This document shows, piece after piece, positions 1 through 7,283 of a stretch of 38,193 nt of DNA (position 1 is its first letter; each line of letters starts with the position of its first letter). Both the position numbers and the translations under genes were made by a program. The stretch comes from Actinomycetaceae bacterium (GTDB lineage Bacteria; Actinomycetota; Actinomycetes; Actinomycetales; Actinomycetaceae). Under the pieces are notes generated by a model. That model ran no database searches. It was not told where the DNA came from and worked only from the letters and a program-made list of their open reading frames with translations. The DNA lies in contig JAUMUM010000023.1 of the NCBI GenBank assembly GCA_030530685.1, forward strand, positions 1 through 38,193, in the 5' to 3' direction.

Positions 1-123
1 GGCTGGCCGGTTCCGTTTGACGGGTCGGCCGGCTTCAGTCGCTTGGCCGTTGTAATCGGGCTGTCGGCCGATTACATACGACGCGCCCGGCTGGCCAGTT
101 GCAAGTGAGTTGGCTGGCCAGTT
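1..123. repeat. Degenerate 12-bp direct repeats at the left edge
   Basis: The 12-mer GGCTGGCCAGTT occurs at 89-100 and 112-123 (23-bp period), and a one-mismatch copy (GGCTGGCCGGTT) sits at 1-12. The stretch 1-262 lies downstream of the minus-strand gene that ends at 263 and contains no open frame that looks coding. Because the window starts inside this region, more copies may lie to the left. No function is assigned. Confidence 0.5.
51..76. repeat. 9-bp perfect inverted repeat (hairpin or operator)
   Basis: TGTAATCGG (51-59) and CCGATTACA (68-76) are exact reverse complements separated by 8 nt. The arms are richer in A+T than the surroundings. The site lies about 190 bp downstream of the minus-strand gene ending at 263, so it could be a distant terminator stem, or an operator for a gene left of the window. 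It has no T-tract on either side. Confidence 0.45.
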
Positions 124-262
124 CCGGGTGACGCGCCTAGCTTCGGATGAGTCGCCCGCTGTGCGCAGCTGTCGGATCGACGTTTCGGCGTGGAAGGCGA
201 CGGAAGGCAGAACGGTGGAGTTGGTCCGTGCGCTGGCGAGATGCCGAGCGCACGGACGGAGG

Positions 263-979
263 TCACCGGGGCGGCGCGATCACTCGCGTGGCAGTGCGAA
301 GTTCGGCATCTTGCCCCTCGGCTAGGCGCGCGGCGAGTTCGTCGGCGGCGCGGCGCAGCTCGTCGTCGGGGATGGGCGCGAGTGCGTCGAAGATGAACAG
401 GGCCCGCGTGGTCGTTTCCTCCAGCCGGGTGCGCCGGCCCTGCCGCCAGTTCCACATGCGGCAGGTCACGCCGCCCCCGTCGGTCCATACGACCTCCCCG
501 GGCTCGGGGTGCTCGATGACGTCCTCGCCATTTGCCACCGTGTCGAAGTTTTCGGTGCCGTCGGCGCGAATGAGCCGGGGCGAGCCTTCGTACTTGTCGA
601 GGTCCTCGCCGCCCAGCGGGACGAGTCTGAGTATGGACAGCGCGTTATAGGTGTCCGTGAGCCTGTTGACTCGCGGCAATCCCGACTTGGCCCGGCGCAG
701 CAGGGCCTCCAGGCTATTGCGCGTGCGCTGCGGTTTGGCGCCGAACGCCCGATAGGCCTCGCGCCAGGCAGCCACGTGGGGCAGATCCTGGACGGAACGC
801 TCGGCGAGGAGGCGGGCCGCCTCTCGTTCAGCCGAGACGAGCAGGGCCTCGCTGGCCTCGTCGCTGGGTTGCGGGGTGATTCCCTCAATGGCGAGGAGGA
901 GGACCCGGTAGTCGGGCGCGAGCTCGAATACGGCGTCGTCGACCGTTGCGCCTGCGAGGAAGTCGTCGATAGTGGTCAT
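263..979 (-). CDS. B3/B4 tRNA-binding-domain protein (stand-alone PheRS-beta-like editing domain)
   Basis: This 238-residue protein resembles the stand-alone B3/B4 domain family (COG3382). That domain forms the editing module of the phenylalanyl-tRNA synthetase beta chain, and free-standing members are generally supposed to act on mischarged aminoacyl-tRNA or a related substrate. Supporting segments are WREAYRAFGAKPQRTRNSLEALLRR (read in parts, residues ~72-96), NRLTDTYNALSI (~105-116), an acidic turn near ENFDTV, and a C-terminal stretch with ETTTRALFIFDAL. The ATG at 979 is preceded by a good AAAGGAG ribosome site. It is transcribed away from yraN with about 145 bp between them. The substrate cannot be read from the sequence; the family call is firm, the exact role is not. 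Confidence 0.8.
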   Translation of the reverse strand: MTTIDDFLAGATVDDAVFELAPDYRVLLLAIEGITPQPSDEASEALLVSAEREAARLLAERSVQDLPHVAAWREAYRAFGAKPQRTRNSLEALLRRAKSGLPRVNRLTDTYNALSILRLVPLGGEDLDKYEGSPRLIRADGTENFDTVANGEDVIEHPEPGEVVWTDGGGVTCRMWNWRQGRRTRLEETTTRALFIFDALAPIPDDELRRAADELAARLAEGQDAELRTATRVIAPPR

Positions 980-1125
980 TGCAACTCCTTTCAGGTCCTG
1001 ACTTTACTCCCGAGTGCGTGACCGGTCGCGTGCTCTGGGTCCACAGCTACCGTTCGTGAATCACTTACCCACAGGTTGTCCTCCTCGCCGAACGCCTCCC
1101 GGCGGACGAGCGAACACTTGGAGAC

Positions 1126-1527
1126 ATGAGCGTTACGAATATTTCGGTTCCTCCTCTCGCCCCGAACGCCACGAACAAGGAACTTGGCGATTGGGGAGAG
1201 GAGTTGGCCGTCAGGCTTCTCGAAAGTGGCAGCTACACCATCCTCGATCGCAACTGGCGCTCCCGCCACGGCGAACTCGACCTCGTCGCCCTGGCGCCGG
1301 CTCGCACGACCCTCGTGGCCGTCGAGGTCAAGACGCGGCGCGTCGGCGGCCACGTCGGTGCCACGGAGGCGATCTCTCGCGCTAAGCTCGCCAGGCTGCG
1401 CAGGCTCCTGGGCCAGTGGGTGGACGACAAGACGCTCCACCCCGAACGGTTGCGCCTCGACCTTTTGGCGATCACCGTCGATGCGCTTGGCGCGTGGAAC
1501 TTCCAGCACATCAGGGGCATCTCGTGA
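1126..1527 (+). CDS. yraN: YraN family (UPF0102) nuclease-fold protein
   Basis: This 133-residue protein belongs to the YraN/UPF0102 family, which has a restriction-endonuclease-like fold and sits beside comM and dprA in many bacteria. The fold's signature is visible: GDWGEELAV near residue 21, RHGELDLVAL near 47 and VAVEVKTRR near 64, which give the E-D-ExK metal-site pattern. The ATG at 1126 follows TTGGAG. Its TGA stop overlaps the GTG start of comM by 4 bp (1524-1527), so the two genes are probably translationally coupled. It may act in DNA processing or replication-linked repair; no single biochemical role is established for the family. Confidence 0.9.
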   Translation: MSVTNISVPPLAPNATNKELGDWGEELAVRLLESGSYTILDRNWRSRHGELDLVALAPARTTLVAVEVKTRRVGGHVGATEAISRAKLARLRRLLGQWVDDKTLHPERLRLDLLAITVDALGAWNFQHIRGIS

Positions 1528-3068
1528 GGATCGGAACGGCCCGGGCGATGGCCGTCGTGGGCATTGAGGGGCGCCCCGTGAAAATCGAGGCCGTCCTGCT
1601 GAGCGGGCTGCCGGCGGTGACGATCGTGGGTCTGCCCGACGCGGCGGTCTCGGAATCGCGCGAACGCGTGCGCGCCGCCTTCGCCTCGGCCGGGATCTCC
1701 TTTCCGGATATGCGCCTGACCATCAATCTTTCGCCGGCCGACACGCCTAAGTCGGGGACGGCCTTCGACCTCGGCATTGCCGTTGCCATCCTCGCCGCAA
1801 TGGGCGGGCACGGCGGCGCGATGGACGAATCGGTTGTCATGGGTGAATTGGGGCTGGACGGCTCCGTGCGCGGCGTTCGTGGCATTTTGCCGGCCGCCTT
1901 GGCTACCGCGAGGATCATCGAGCGGGCGGGCGAGGCCGCCTCGCGCATGGTGGTGCCTTTCGGATGTGCGCGGGAGGCGAGGCTCGGTCAGGTGCCGGTC
2001 ACCGAGGTCTGGCATCTGACTCAGATCGCGGACATGATGGGTGTGCCGTGCGCGCCGATACCCGACATGCCCGAGACGGCCGAGGAAGCCACCGAGGCAG
2101 CTGCGGCTCCACCGGACCTTGCCGAAGTGCGCGGCCAACTCGAGTCCCGCCACGCCCTCGAGGTCGCGGCGGCAGGGGGACATCACCTGCTCATGACAGG
2201 GGCGCCCGGCGTCGGCAAATCAATGCTGGCCACGCGACTGCCCGGCATTATGCCGCGACTCGACGCTCGGCAGGCCGTTGAAGTTGCCGCCATAGCCTCC
2301 GCGGCGGGGCAGTTCACCGGTCAGCTCAGCCGCGTGCCGCCCTTCGCCGCCCCGCATCACACGGCCAGTGCGGCCGCCCTCGTCGGTGGGGGAACGCTGC
2401 CGAAGCCGGGCGCAGCTTCCCGAGCCCATCGCGGGATTCTCTTCCTCGACGAGATGCCCGAATTTTCGACGGCGAGTCTCCAGGCCCTTCGCGAGCCCAT
2501 GGAAACGGGATGCATCGACATTCACCGCGCTAAGGCCGCCGTCCGCTTCCCGGCTCGCTTTCAACTCGTCGGCGCCGCCAATCCCTGCCGCTGCGGGAAT
2601 TACCTCGATGCGCCGGCCATGTGCACGTGCACGGTGCGCGAACGACGCGATTACTTTCGCAAGATCGGAGGCCCCATGCTCGACCGTTTCGATCTCAATG
2701 TCGTCACCCGCCGCCACTCACGTGCCGAACTCGCCACGGCCGGGCAAGGCGAGCCGAGCGCCAAGGTGGCCGAACGTGTGGCCCTGGCACGGCAGCGGCA
2801 GGCCGCGAGGCTCGGGGCGACGCAATGGTCCACCAATGCCCAGGTGAGTGGCACGTGGCTGCGGCGCAACACCCGGCTGGATGAGTCCGCCAGTAGAGAC
2901 ATTGAGGACATGCTCACGCGCGGCGAGATTTCGATGAGAGCCGTCGACAAGCTTCTTCGCGTCGCGTGGACGCTCGCGGACCTCGCCGGCCGCGACGCCC
3001 CCGGGCGCGACGACGTCGATGCCGCCATGGCTCTGCGGATCCGGGGTGGTTTCCATGGTGCATTCTGA
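1524..3068 (+). CDS. comM: ComM/YifB family Mg-chelatase-like AAA+ ATPase
   Basis: This 514-residue protein matches the usual length of ComM/YifB, a hexameric AAA+ DNA helicase that promotes branch migration during integration of transformed DNA in Vibrio. The N-terminal domain carries SGLPAVTIVGLPDAAVSESR, then Walker A GAPGVGKS (residues 226-233), Walker B with LDEMPE around 308-313, and the family's cysteine cluster NPCRCGNY..CTC. The GTG at 1524 was chosen because it starts immediately upstream of the conserved AVVGIEG segment and overlaps the yraN stop; a longer open frame from 1416 would lie inside yraN. The 3' end overlaps dprA. Together with dprA it suggests competence or recombination functions, though no DNA-uptake machinery is in this window. 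Confidence 0.93.
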   Translation: MRIGTARAMAVVGIEGRPVKIEAVLLSGLPAVTIVGLPDAAVSESRERVRAAFASAGISFPDMRLTINLSPADTPKSGTAFDLGIAVAILAAMGGHGGAMDESVVMGELGLDGSVRGVRGILPAALATARIIERAGEAASRMVVPFGCAREARLGQVPVTEVWHLTQIADMMGVPCAPIPDMPETAEEATEAAAAPPDLAEVRGQLESRHALEVAAAGGHHLLMTGAPGVGKSMLATRLPGIMPRLDARQAVEVAAIASAAGQFTGQLSRVPPFAAPHHTASAAALVGGGTLPKPGAASRAHRGILFLDEMPEFSTASLQALREPMETGCIDIHRAKAAVRFPARFQLVGAANPCRCGNYLDAPAMCTCTVRERRDYFRKIGGPMLDRFDLNVVTRRHSRAELATAGQGEPSAKVAERVALARQRQAARLGATQWSTNAQVSGTWLRRNTRLDESASRDIEDMLTRGEISMRAVDKLLRVAWTLADLAGRDAPGRDDVDAAMALRIRGGFHGAF

Positions 3069-4404
3069 CGCGCGTTGGACACCGCACGACGAAAGGTCCG
3101 CGGCCATGGCGTGGACGCGGATGGCCGAGGGCGAAGACGCCTACGCGACGGGCCTCGTCGCCGATCGAGGATACCTTGGCGCCCTGGAGTGGGTGCGCGT
3201 GACCGAGGCTCGCGCCGTGGAGGATCCCGGCCTGGCCATATCCCTGGCCCGGTGGAAGCAACGCTACGACGAGGCCACCTTCGAAGCTGACAGAAATCGG
3301 AGCCTGCTCGGATTCCTCATGCCGGGTGACGAGCACTGGCCAGCCCAGTTGGACGACCTTGGCGAGATGCGTCCCCTGGGCCTGTGGTATCGCGGTGAGT
3401 CGAATGTCCTGCGCAGGATGGGGGTGAGCGTGGTCGGCTCGCGTGATTCTTCGGCCTACGGCAGAAGGATCGCCACGGACATGGCGTACGAGCTGGCGGA
3501 CAGCGGGCTGAACGTCGTGTCGGGAGGAGCGTTCGGGATCGACGCGGCCGCCCACCGTGGTGCTCTGGCGGCGGACGGATACACGGTGGCGGTTGCGGCC
3601 TGCGGGGCGGACCGTTTCTATCCTGCCTCGCACGGGGACCTCTATCTCGAAATTCTGCGCAGGGGAGGCGTCATATGCTCGGAGGCACCGCCCGGTGCGG
3701 CACCGCTCAAGCACCGTTTCCTCTCGCGCAACCGGATCATCGCGGCGCTGTCGGCTGTGACCGTCGTCGTCGAGGCGCCGTATAGATCGGGGGCTCTGTC
3801 GTCTGCCCGGCACGCGCTGTCCATTGGCCGCCCCGTCAGCGCGGTGCCCGGGCCGATCACCTCGTCGAGGTCCGTTGGATGCCACCGTCTGCTGCGTGAG
3901 TCGGCCGTGTGCGTGACGTCGGCGGCGGAGGTGGTCGAGCTTCTGGGCACGATCACCTGGCAGGCTTCGTGGCGCGGCGCGCGGCCGAGCCCGGTGCGTC
4001 GAGGCGGCAGCGACGGTGCTGGTGAAGGGGATGGAGCCGCCAAACACGGCGGTGCCGGTGAGGAAGAGGGCGCCGTCGAGCGCGACGGTGACAAGGGGCT
4101 CAAGGACGCCGAAGAGCGCGGGCTGGCGGTAGCCAGGCCGGGAGCCGAGCGTGCGCACGGGTCGAGCGGCGCCACGTCCGGCGTGCCTAGCGGGCAGCTG
4201 GAACTCGACGTCAGCACCGACCCGCTTGCCGCGCGCATCGTTGAAGCCTTTCCGCTGTCGCGCGCCACCACGGCTGAAAAGATCGCCGTCGTCGCGGGAC
4301 TTTCCATATCCGAAGTGCTGTCCGGTCTCGGCAGGCTGGAACGCGCCCATGCCGTGACCGAAAAGGACGGCGCGTGGCGACTGGTACGGCGCCGCAAACG
4401 CTAA
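3055..4404 (+). CDS. dprA: DNA-processing protein DprA
   Basis: DprA loads RecA onto incoming single-stranded DNA. The Rossmann-like core is clear: GVSVVGSRDSSAYG from residue 123, SGGAFGIDAAAH at 156-167, CGADRFYPASH, then HRFLSRNRIIAALS from about 220 and the EAPYRSGALSSARHA segment. A C-terminal winged-helix domain follows at the end (DPLAARIVEAFPL ... GRLERAHAVTEKDGAWRL). Between the two, residues ~313-385 form a Gly/Glu/Asp-rich linker with no visible fold. The ATG at 3055 gives 449 residues and overlaps comM by 14 bp, with GGGGTGG upstream; an in-frame ATG at 3019 would extend it further into comM. Gene order yraN-comM-dprA is conserved in Actinobacteria. Confidence 0.93.
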   Translation: MVHSDARWTPHDERSAAMAWTRMAEGEDAYATGLVADRGYLGALEWVRVTEARAVEDPGLAISLARWKQRYDEATFEADRNRSLLGFLMPGDEHWPAQLDDLGEMRPLGLWYRGESNVLRRMGVSVVGSRDSSAYGRRIATDMAYELADSGLNVVSGGAFGIDAAAHRGALAADGYTVAVAACGADRFYPASHGDLYLEILRRGGVICSEAPPGAAPLKHRFLSRNRIIAALSAVTVVVEAPYRSGALSSARHALSIGRPVSAVPGPITSSRSVGCHRLLRESAVCVTSAAEVVELLGTITWQASWRGARPSPVRRGGSDGAGEGDGAAKHGGAGEEEGAVERDGDKGLKDAEERGLAVARPGAERAHGSSGATSGVPSGQLELDVSTDPLAARIVEAFPLSRATTAEKIAVVAGLSISEVLSGLGRLERAHAVTEKDGAWRLVRRRKR

Positions 4405-4511
4405 GCCGCGCCCGCGTGCAGAACGCGAAGATTCCGAGGCGACGGCCCGTTGCAAGCCGCGTCACCCGGATTGCTACCTTGCCACGACGGCGAGCGCACG
4501 ACGGCGTGGGA

Positions 4512-4517
4512 TAGTCT
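4512..4517 (+). promoter_or_regulatory. Candidate -10 box for a leaderless xerC transcript
   Basis: TAGTCT fits the TANNNT actinobacterial -10 pattern. Exactly six bases separate it from the ATG at 4524, and there is no usable Shine-Dalgarno sequence, which is the layout of a leaderless start. No good -35 hexamer was seen. Confidence 0.4.
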
Positions 4518-4523
4518 TAGGTG

Positions 4524-5444
4524 ATGGCCGACGTGACAATCGAGGAGGTGCTGGACCGCTACCGGCGCGAGCTCGACGTGCGGCGCGGGTTGTCGAAGCA
4601 CACCGTGGACGCCTACACCTCCGAGGCGCGCTCACTGCTCGAATTCTTGGCCGGGCTCACCGGTACCGATCGTGACGCCCCCATCGACATCGAAACGCTG
4701 GAGTTGGCCGACCTGCGGGCATGGCTCGCCTCCCGGCAGAGGAAGGGGCACTCCCGGGCGTCGGTCGCCCGGCACTCGGCGGCGATCCGTACCTTCTGCT
4801 CGTGGCTCTTCAATGCGGGGTACACCTCCGTCGACGCTGCCGCGAGACTCAAGGCCCCTCGCGTCGACAACGCACTTCCGAGGGTTCTCACCCGAGACCA
4901 GGCCCGCAAGTTGCTCGACTACGCGGCCAGCCTGGCCGAGTCGGGTGACCCACTCGCCATTCGCGACAGCGCCATCGTCGAACTTCTCTACGCATCGGGA
5001 TTGAGAATCAGCGAATTATGCGGGCTCGACGTCAACAGTCTTGGCGCCGACTCCACCGTGCGAGTCGTAGGCAAGGGCGACAAAGAGCGCATCGTGCCCT
5101 TCGGTACGCCGGCCATGCGGGCGCTGTCGGCGTACCTGGCGGTGCGACCCGAGTTCCTTGCCAAGCCCAACCGCGCACTCTTCCTGGGTGCCCGCGGCGG
5201 TCGGCTCGACCCGCGCACCGTGCGCGACATCGTCACGCGTCTGGCGACGGGCGCTGGCGTGCCGTACATTAGCCCGCACGACCTGCGGCATTCCGCGGCC
5301 ACGCACCTGCTAGACGGCGGTTCGGACCTGCGCACGGTCCAGGAAATCCTCGGGCACAGTTCCCTTGCGACCACTCAGCGCTATACGCATGTCAGCTCCG
5401 AAAGGCTGCGCCAGGCCTTCACGCAGTCCCACCCCCGAGCCTGA
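4524..5444 (+). CDS. xerC: Tyrosine recombinase XerC
   Basis: This 306-residue site-specific tyrosine recombinase would resolve chromosome dimers at dif with a XerD partner. The N-terminal SAM-like DNA-binding half (LDRYRRELDVRRGLSKHTVDAY) is followed by the catalytic domain with the full active-site set: R161 (SGLRISEL), K184 (GKGDKER), H252 and R255 (HDLRH), H278 (LGHSS) and nucleophile Y287 (QRYTHV). The choice of XerC over XerD rests on gene context (dprA upstream, rpsB downstream), as in other Actinobacteria, and is inference. The start is ATG 4524; an adjacent GTG at 4521 would add one residue. Confidence 0.9.
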   Translation: MADVTIEEVLDRYRRELDVRRGLSKHTVDAYTSEARSLLEFLAGLTGTDRDAPIDIETLELADLRAWLASRQRKGHSRASVARHSAAIRTFCSWLFNAGYTSVDAAARLKAPRVDNALPRVLTRDQARKLLDYAASLAESGDPLAIRDSAIVELLYASGLRISELCGLDVNSLGADSTVRVVGKGDKERIVPFGTPAMRALSAYLAVRPEFLAKPNRALFLGARGGRLDPRTVRDIVTRLATGAGVPYISPHDLRHSAATHLLDGGSDLRTVQEILGHSSLATTQRYTHVSSERLRQAFTQSHPRA

Positions 5445-5476
5445 GGAGTGGGCCGATCACTCGACCGTCACCAAGT

Positions 5477-5511
5477 TCAACGTTGACGATGTGAAACCGA
5501 TCACGGACAAT
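5477..5511 (+). promoter_or_regulatory. Candidate sigma-A promoter of the sugar-kinase cassette with overlapping palindrome
   Basis: TTGACG (5483-5488) and GACAAT (5506-5511) are spaced by 17 bp, a good match to a housekeeping promoter (-35/-10). The 10-bp perfect palindrome TCAACGTTGA (5477-5486) overlaps the -35 box and could be an operator. Transcription would start near 5518, leaving a short leader with the AAAGGAG ribosome site before the GTG at 5552. Confidence 0.5.
5490..5505. promoter_or_regulatory. Candidate CRP/GlxR-type binding site
   Basis: TGTGA-AACCGA-TCACG matches the CRP-family consensus TGTGA-N6-TCACA with one mismatch. It lies between the proposed -35 and -10 boxes, so binding would be expected to repress. 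GlxR of Corynebacterium and CRP of Mycobacterium use this type of site. This is a motif match only. Confidence 0.42.
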
Positions 5512-5551
5512 ATTCGAAACGTGGGAATGTCGACCAAAGGAGCAAGACATC

Positions 5552-7105
5552 GTGAGTGCGGTCTATATGGGAATCGACCTTGGTACGGGCGGATGCCGGG
5601 TCGGACTTTTCGACGACGCGGGCAAGCCGCTCGCATTTGAGGACACTCCAGTAAAGGCAATGTATCCCCACCCGGCGTGGGTGGAGCAGGATCCGAACGA
5701 ATGGTGGCAGGCGCTCGCGCATTCGGTGCGCGCCGTCGTCGAGTCGTCGGGAGTCGACCCGGCCGATATCGCGGGCATCGGTTACGACGCCACCTCCGCG
5801 ACGCTCGTCGCGACGGATGAGGATGGCAATCCGCTGCGAAACGCCATCATGTGGTCCGACGTGCGAGCCGGCGAGCAGGCCCGCCGCGCCAGCAAGATTG
5901 ACCACTGGGCACGTCTGTACAACGGGGGAGGAGCGGACGATCCCTCCGCGGAGTGGTTCGTCTTCAAGGCCCTGTGGATGAAGGAGAACGAGCCCGAGCT
6001 GTGGGGCAAGGCGCATTGGGTACTCGACGCTCCCGATTGGATTGGGCTCAAACTCACCGGCAACGCCAATGTCAACCTGACGTCGGCGTCGCTGAAGATG
6101 TACCACAACAACGACCACGGCGGGTTCCCCACTGATTTCTTCGCTCAGCTGGGCATTGAGGACCTCATGGACAAGATGCCGTCCACCGTTCAGCCCATGG
6201 GGGCGAAGCTGGGCACGCTCACGCAGGCAGCCGCCTACGAGCTGGGACTCGTGGCGGGGACGCCGGTTGCCGAAGGCGGGGTCGACGCCGAGGCCGGAAT
6301 GATCGGCATGAATGTTCTGCGGCCGGGGCGAATGGCACTCATCACCGGGTCGAGCAATTGCCTTCTCGCGCAGAGCGCCGAGCCCATGCACGGGCCAGGG
6401 ATGTTCGGCTCCCACACGGACGCCGTTGTGCCCGGCCAGTACACGTTGGAGGCTTCGCAGGTGTCGGCCGGATCGGTCATTCGCTGGTTCATCGCGACGT
6501 CGGCCGCGGACCTCGTCGAAGCGGAAAAGGACGGCGGGCCTTCCCCCTACGAGGTACTCAATGAGGCGTCGAAGGACATACCGCCCGGCTCCGATGGCGT
6601 TGTCGTGACGGAGTACTTCCAGGGCAATCGAAGCCCGTACACCGACGATCGCGCTCGCGGTACGATCACGGGCCTGAGCCTGCACCACCGGCGCGAGCAC
6701 ATCTACCACGCCATTCAGGAGGCCACCTGCTACGGCCTCGAACTCAATCTGCGAACGATGCGCGCGGCGGGCTACGAGCCCGATTCGATCGTCGCTTGTG
6801 GCGGCGCGCTATCCAGTCCCGAGTGGATGCAGATGCACGCGGACATCACGGGGCTCGCCATCACGATCACCGAGGTCCAGGACGCTCCGTCGCTGGGTTC
6901 TGCCATCATGGGCGCCGTTGCCGCGGGACGGTTTGCCGATCTGCATGAGGCGGCGCAGGCAATGGTCCACGATCACGATGTCATCGAACCGGACCCCGCG
7001 CGTCACGAGGAGTACCGTTTCTGGGTCGATCGTTACGAGGAGTTGCATCCGGCACTGCGGCAGACCCAGCATCGCATCTTCGACCACGTCGCCGAGGTCG
7101 ACTAG
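5552..7105 (+). CDS. FGGY-family carbohydrate kinase (pentulose-kinase-like)
   Basis: This 517-residue sugar kinase has the two-domain FGGY architecture. The N-terminal phosphate motif is MGIDLGTGGCRVGLFD with D9; the predicted catalytic base is D245 in GGVDAEAG; and the C-terminal adenosine motif is ACGGALSSPEW (C416 to W423). The segments GYDATSATLVATDEDGNPL and IMWSDVRA resemble pentulose kinases (ribulokinase or xylulokinase types) more than glycerol kinase, but the substrate cannot be fixed from sequence. The start is GTG 5552, 6 nt after AAAGGAGCAAGACAT. It is followed after 178 bp by a glycerol-1-phosphate dehydrogenase-like gene, and the pair interrupts the conserved xerC-M23-rpsB order. 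It is likely regulated by carbon source through the promoter just upstream. Confidence 0.85.
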   Translation: MSAVYMGIDLGTGGCRVGLFDDAGKPLAFEDTPVKAMYPHPAWVEQDPNEWWQALAHSVRAVVESSGVDPADIAGIGYDATSATLVATDEDGNPLRNAIMWSDVRAGEQARRASKIDHWARLYNGGGADDPSAEWFVFKALWMKENEPELWGKAHWVLDAPDWIGLKLTGNANVNLTSASLKMYHNNDHGGFPTDFFAQLGIEDLMDKMPSTVQPMGAKLGTLTQAAAYELGLVAGTPVAEGGVDAEAGMIGMNVLRPGRMALITGSSNCLLAQSAEPMHGPGMFGSHTDAVVPGQYTLEASQVSAGSVIRWFIATSAADLVEAEKDGGPSPYEVLNEASKDIPPGSDGVVVTEYFQGNRSPYTDDRARGTITGLSLHHRREHIYHAIQEATCYGLELNLRTMRAAGYEPDSIVACGGALSSPEWMQMHADITGLAITITEVQDAPSLGSAIMGAVAAGRFADLHEAAQAMVHDHDVIEPDPARHEEYRFWVDRYEELHPALRQTQHRIFDHVAEVD

Positions 7106-7283
7106 TTGTACTGGCCGAGGCCGACTAGTGCGGACCCGGTAGCCGCTGGTGCCCGGTGCGTGAAGCCGCTTTTCTTGACGCAGGGGATAGCCGGGATACG
7201 CGGCGGTGGCAATCGACGCGCCCGCGACGAACTATCGAGACAGAGTTTCCGCCGACGGCGGATGCTTGAGGAAGGAAAGAACG

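Noticed and set aside
2914-4455. 513-codon minus-strand open frame opposite dprA
   Set aside because: It is a GC-bias shadow: Arg/Pro/His-rich, no family resemblance, and fully antisense to a clear dprA.
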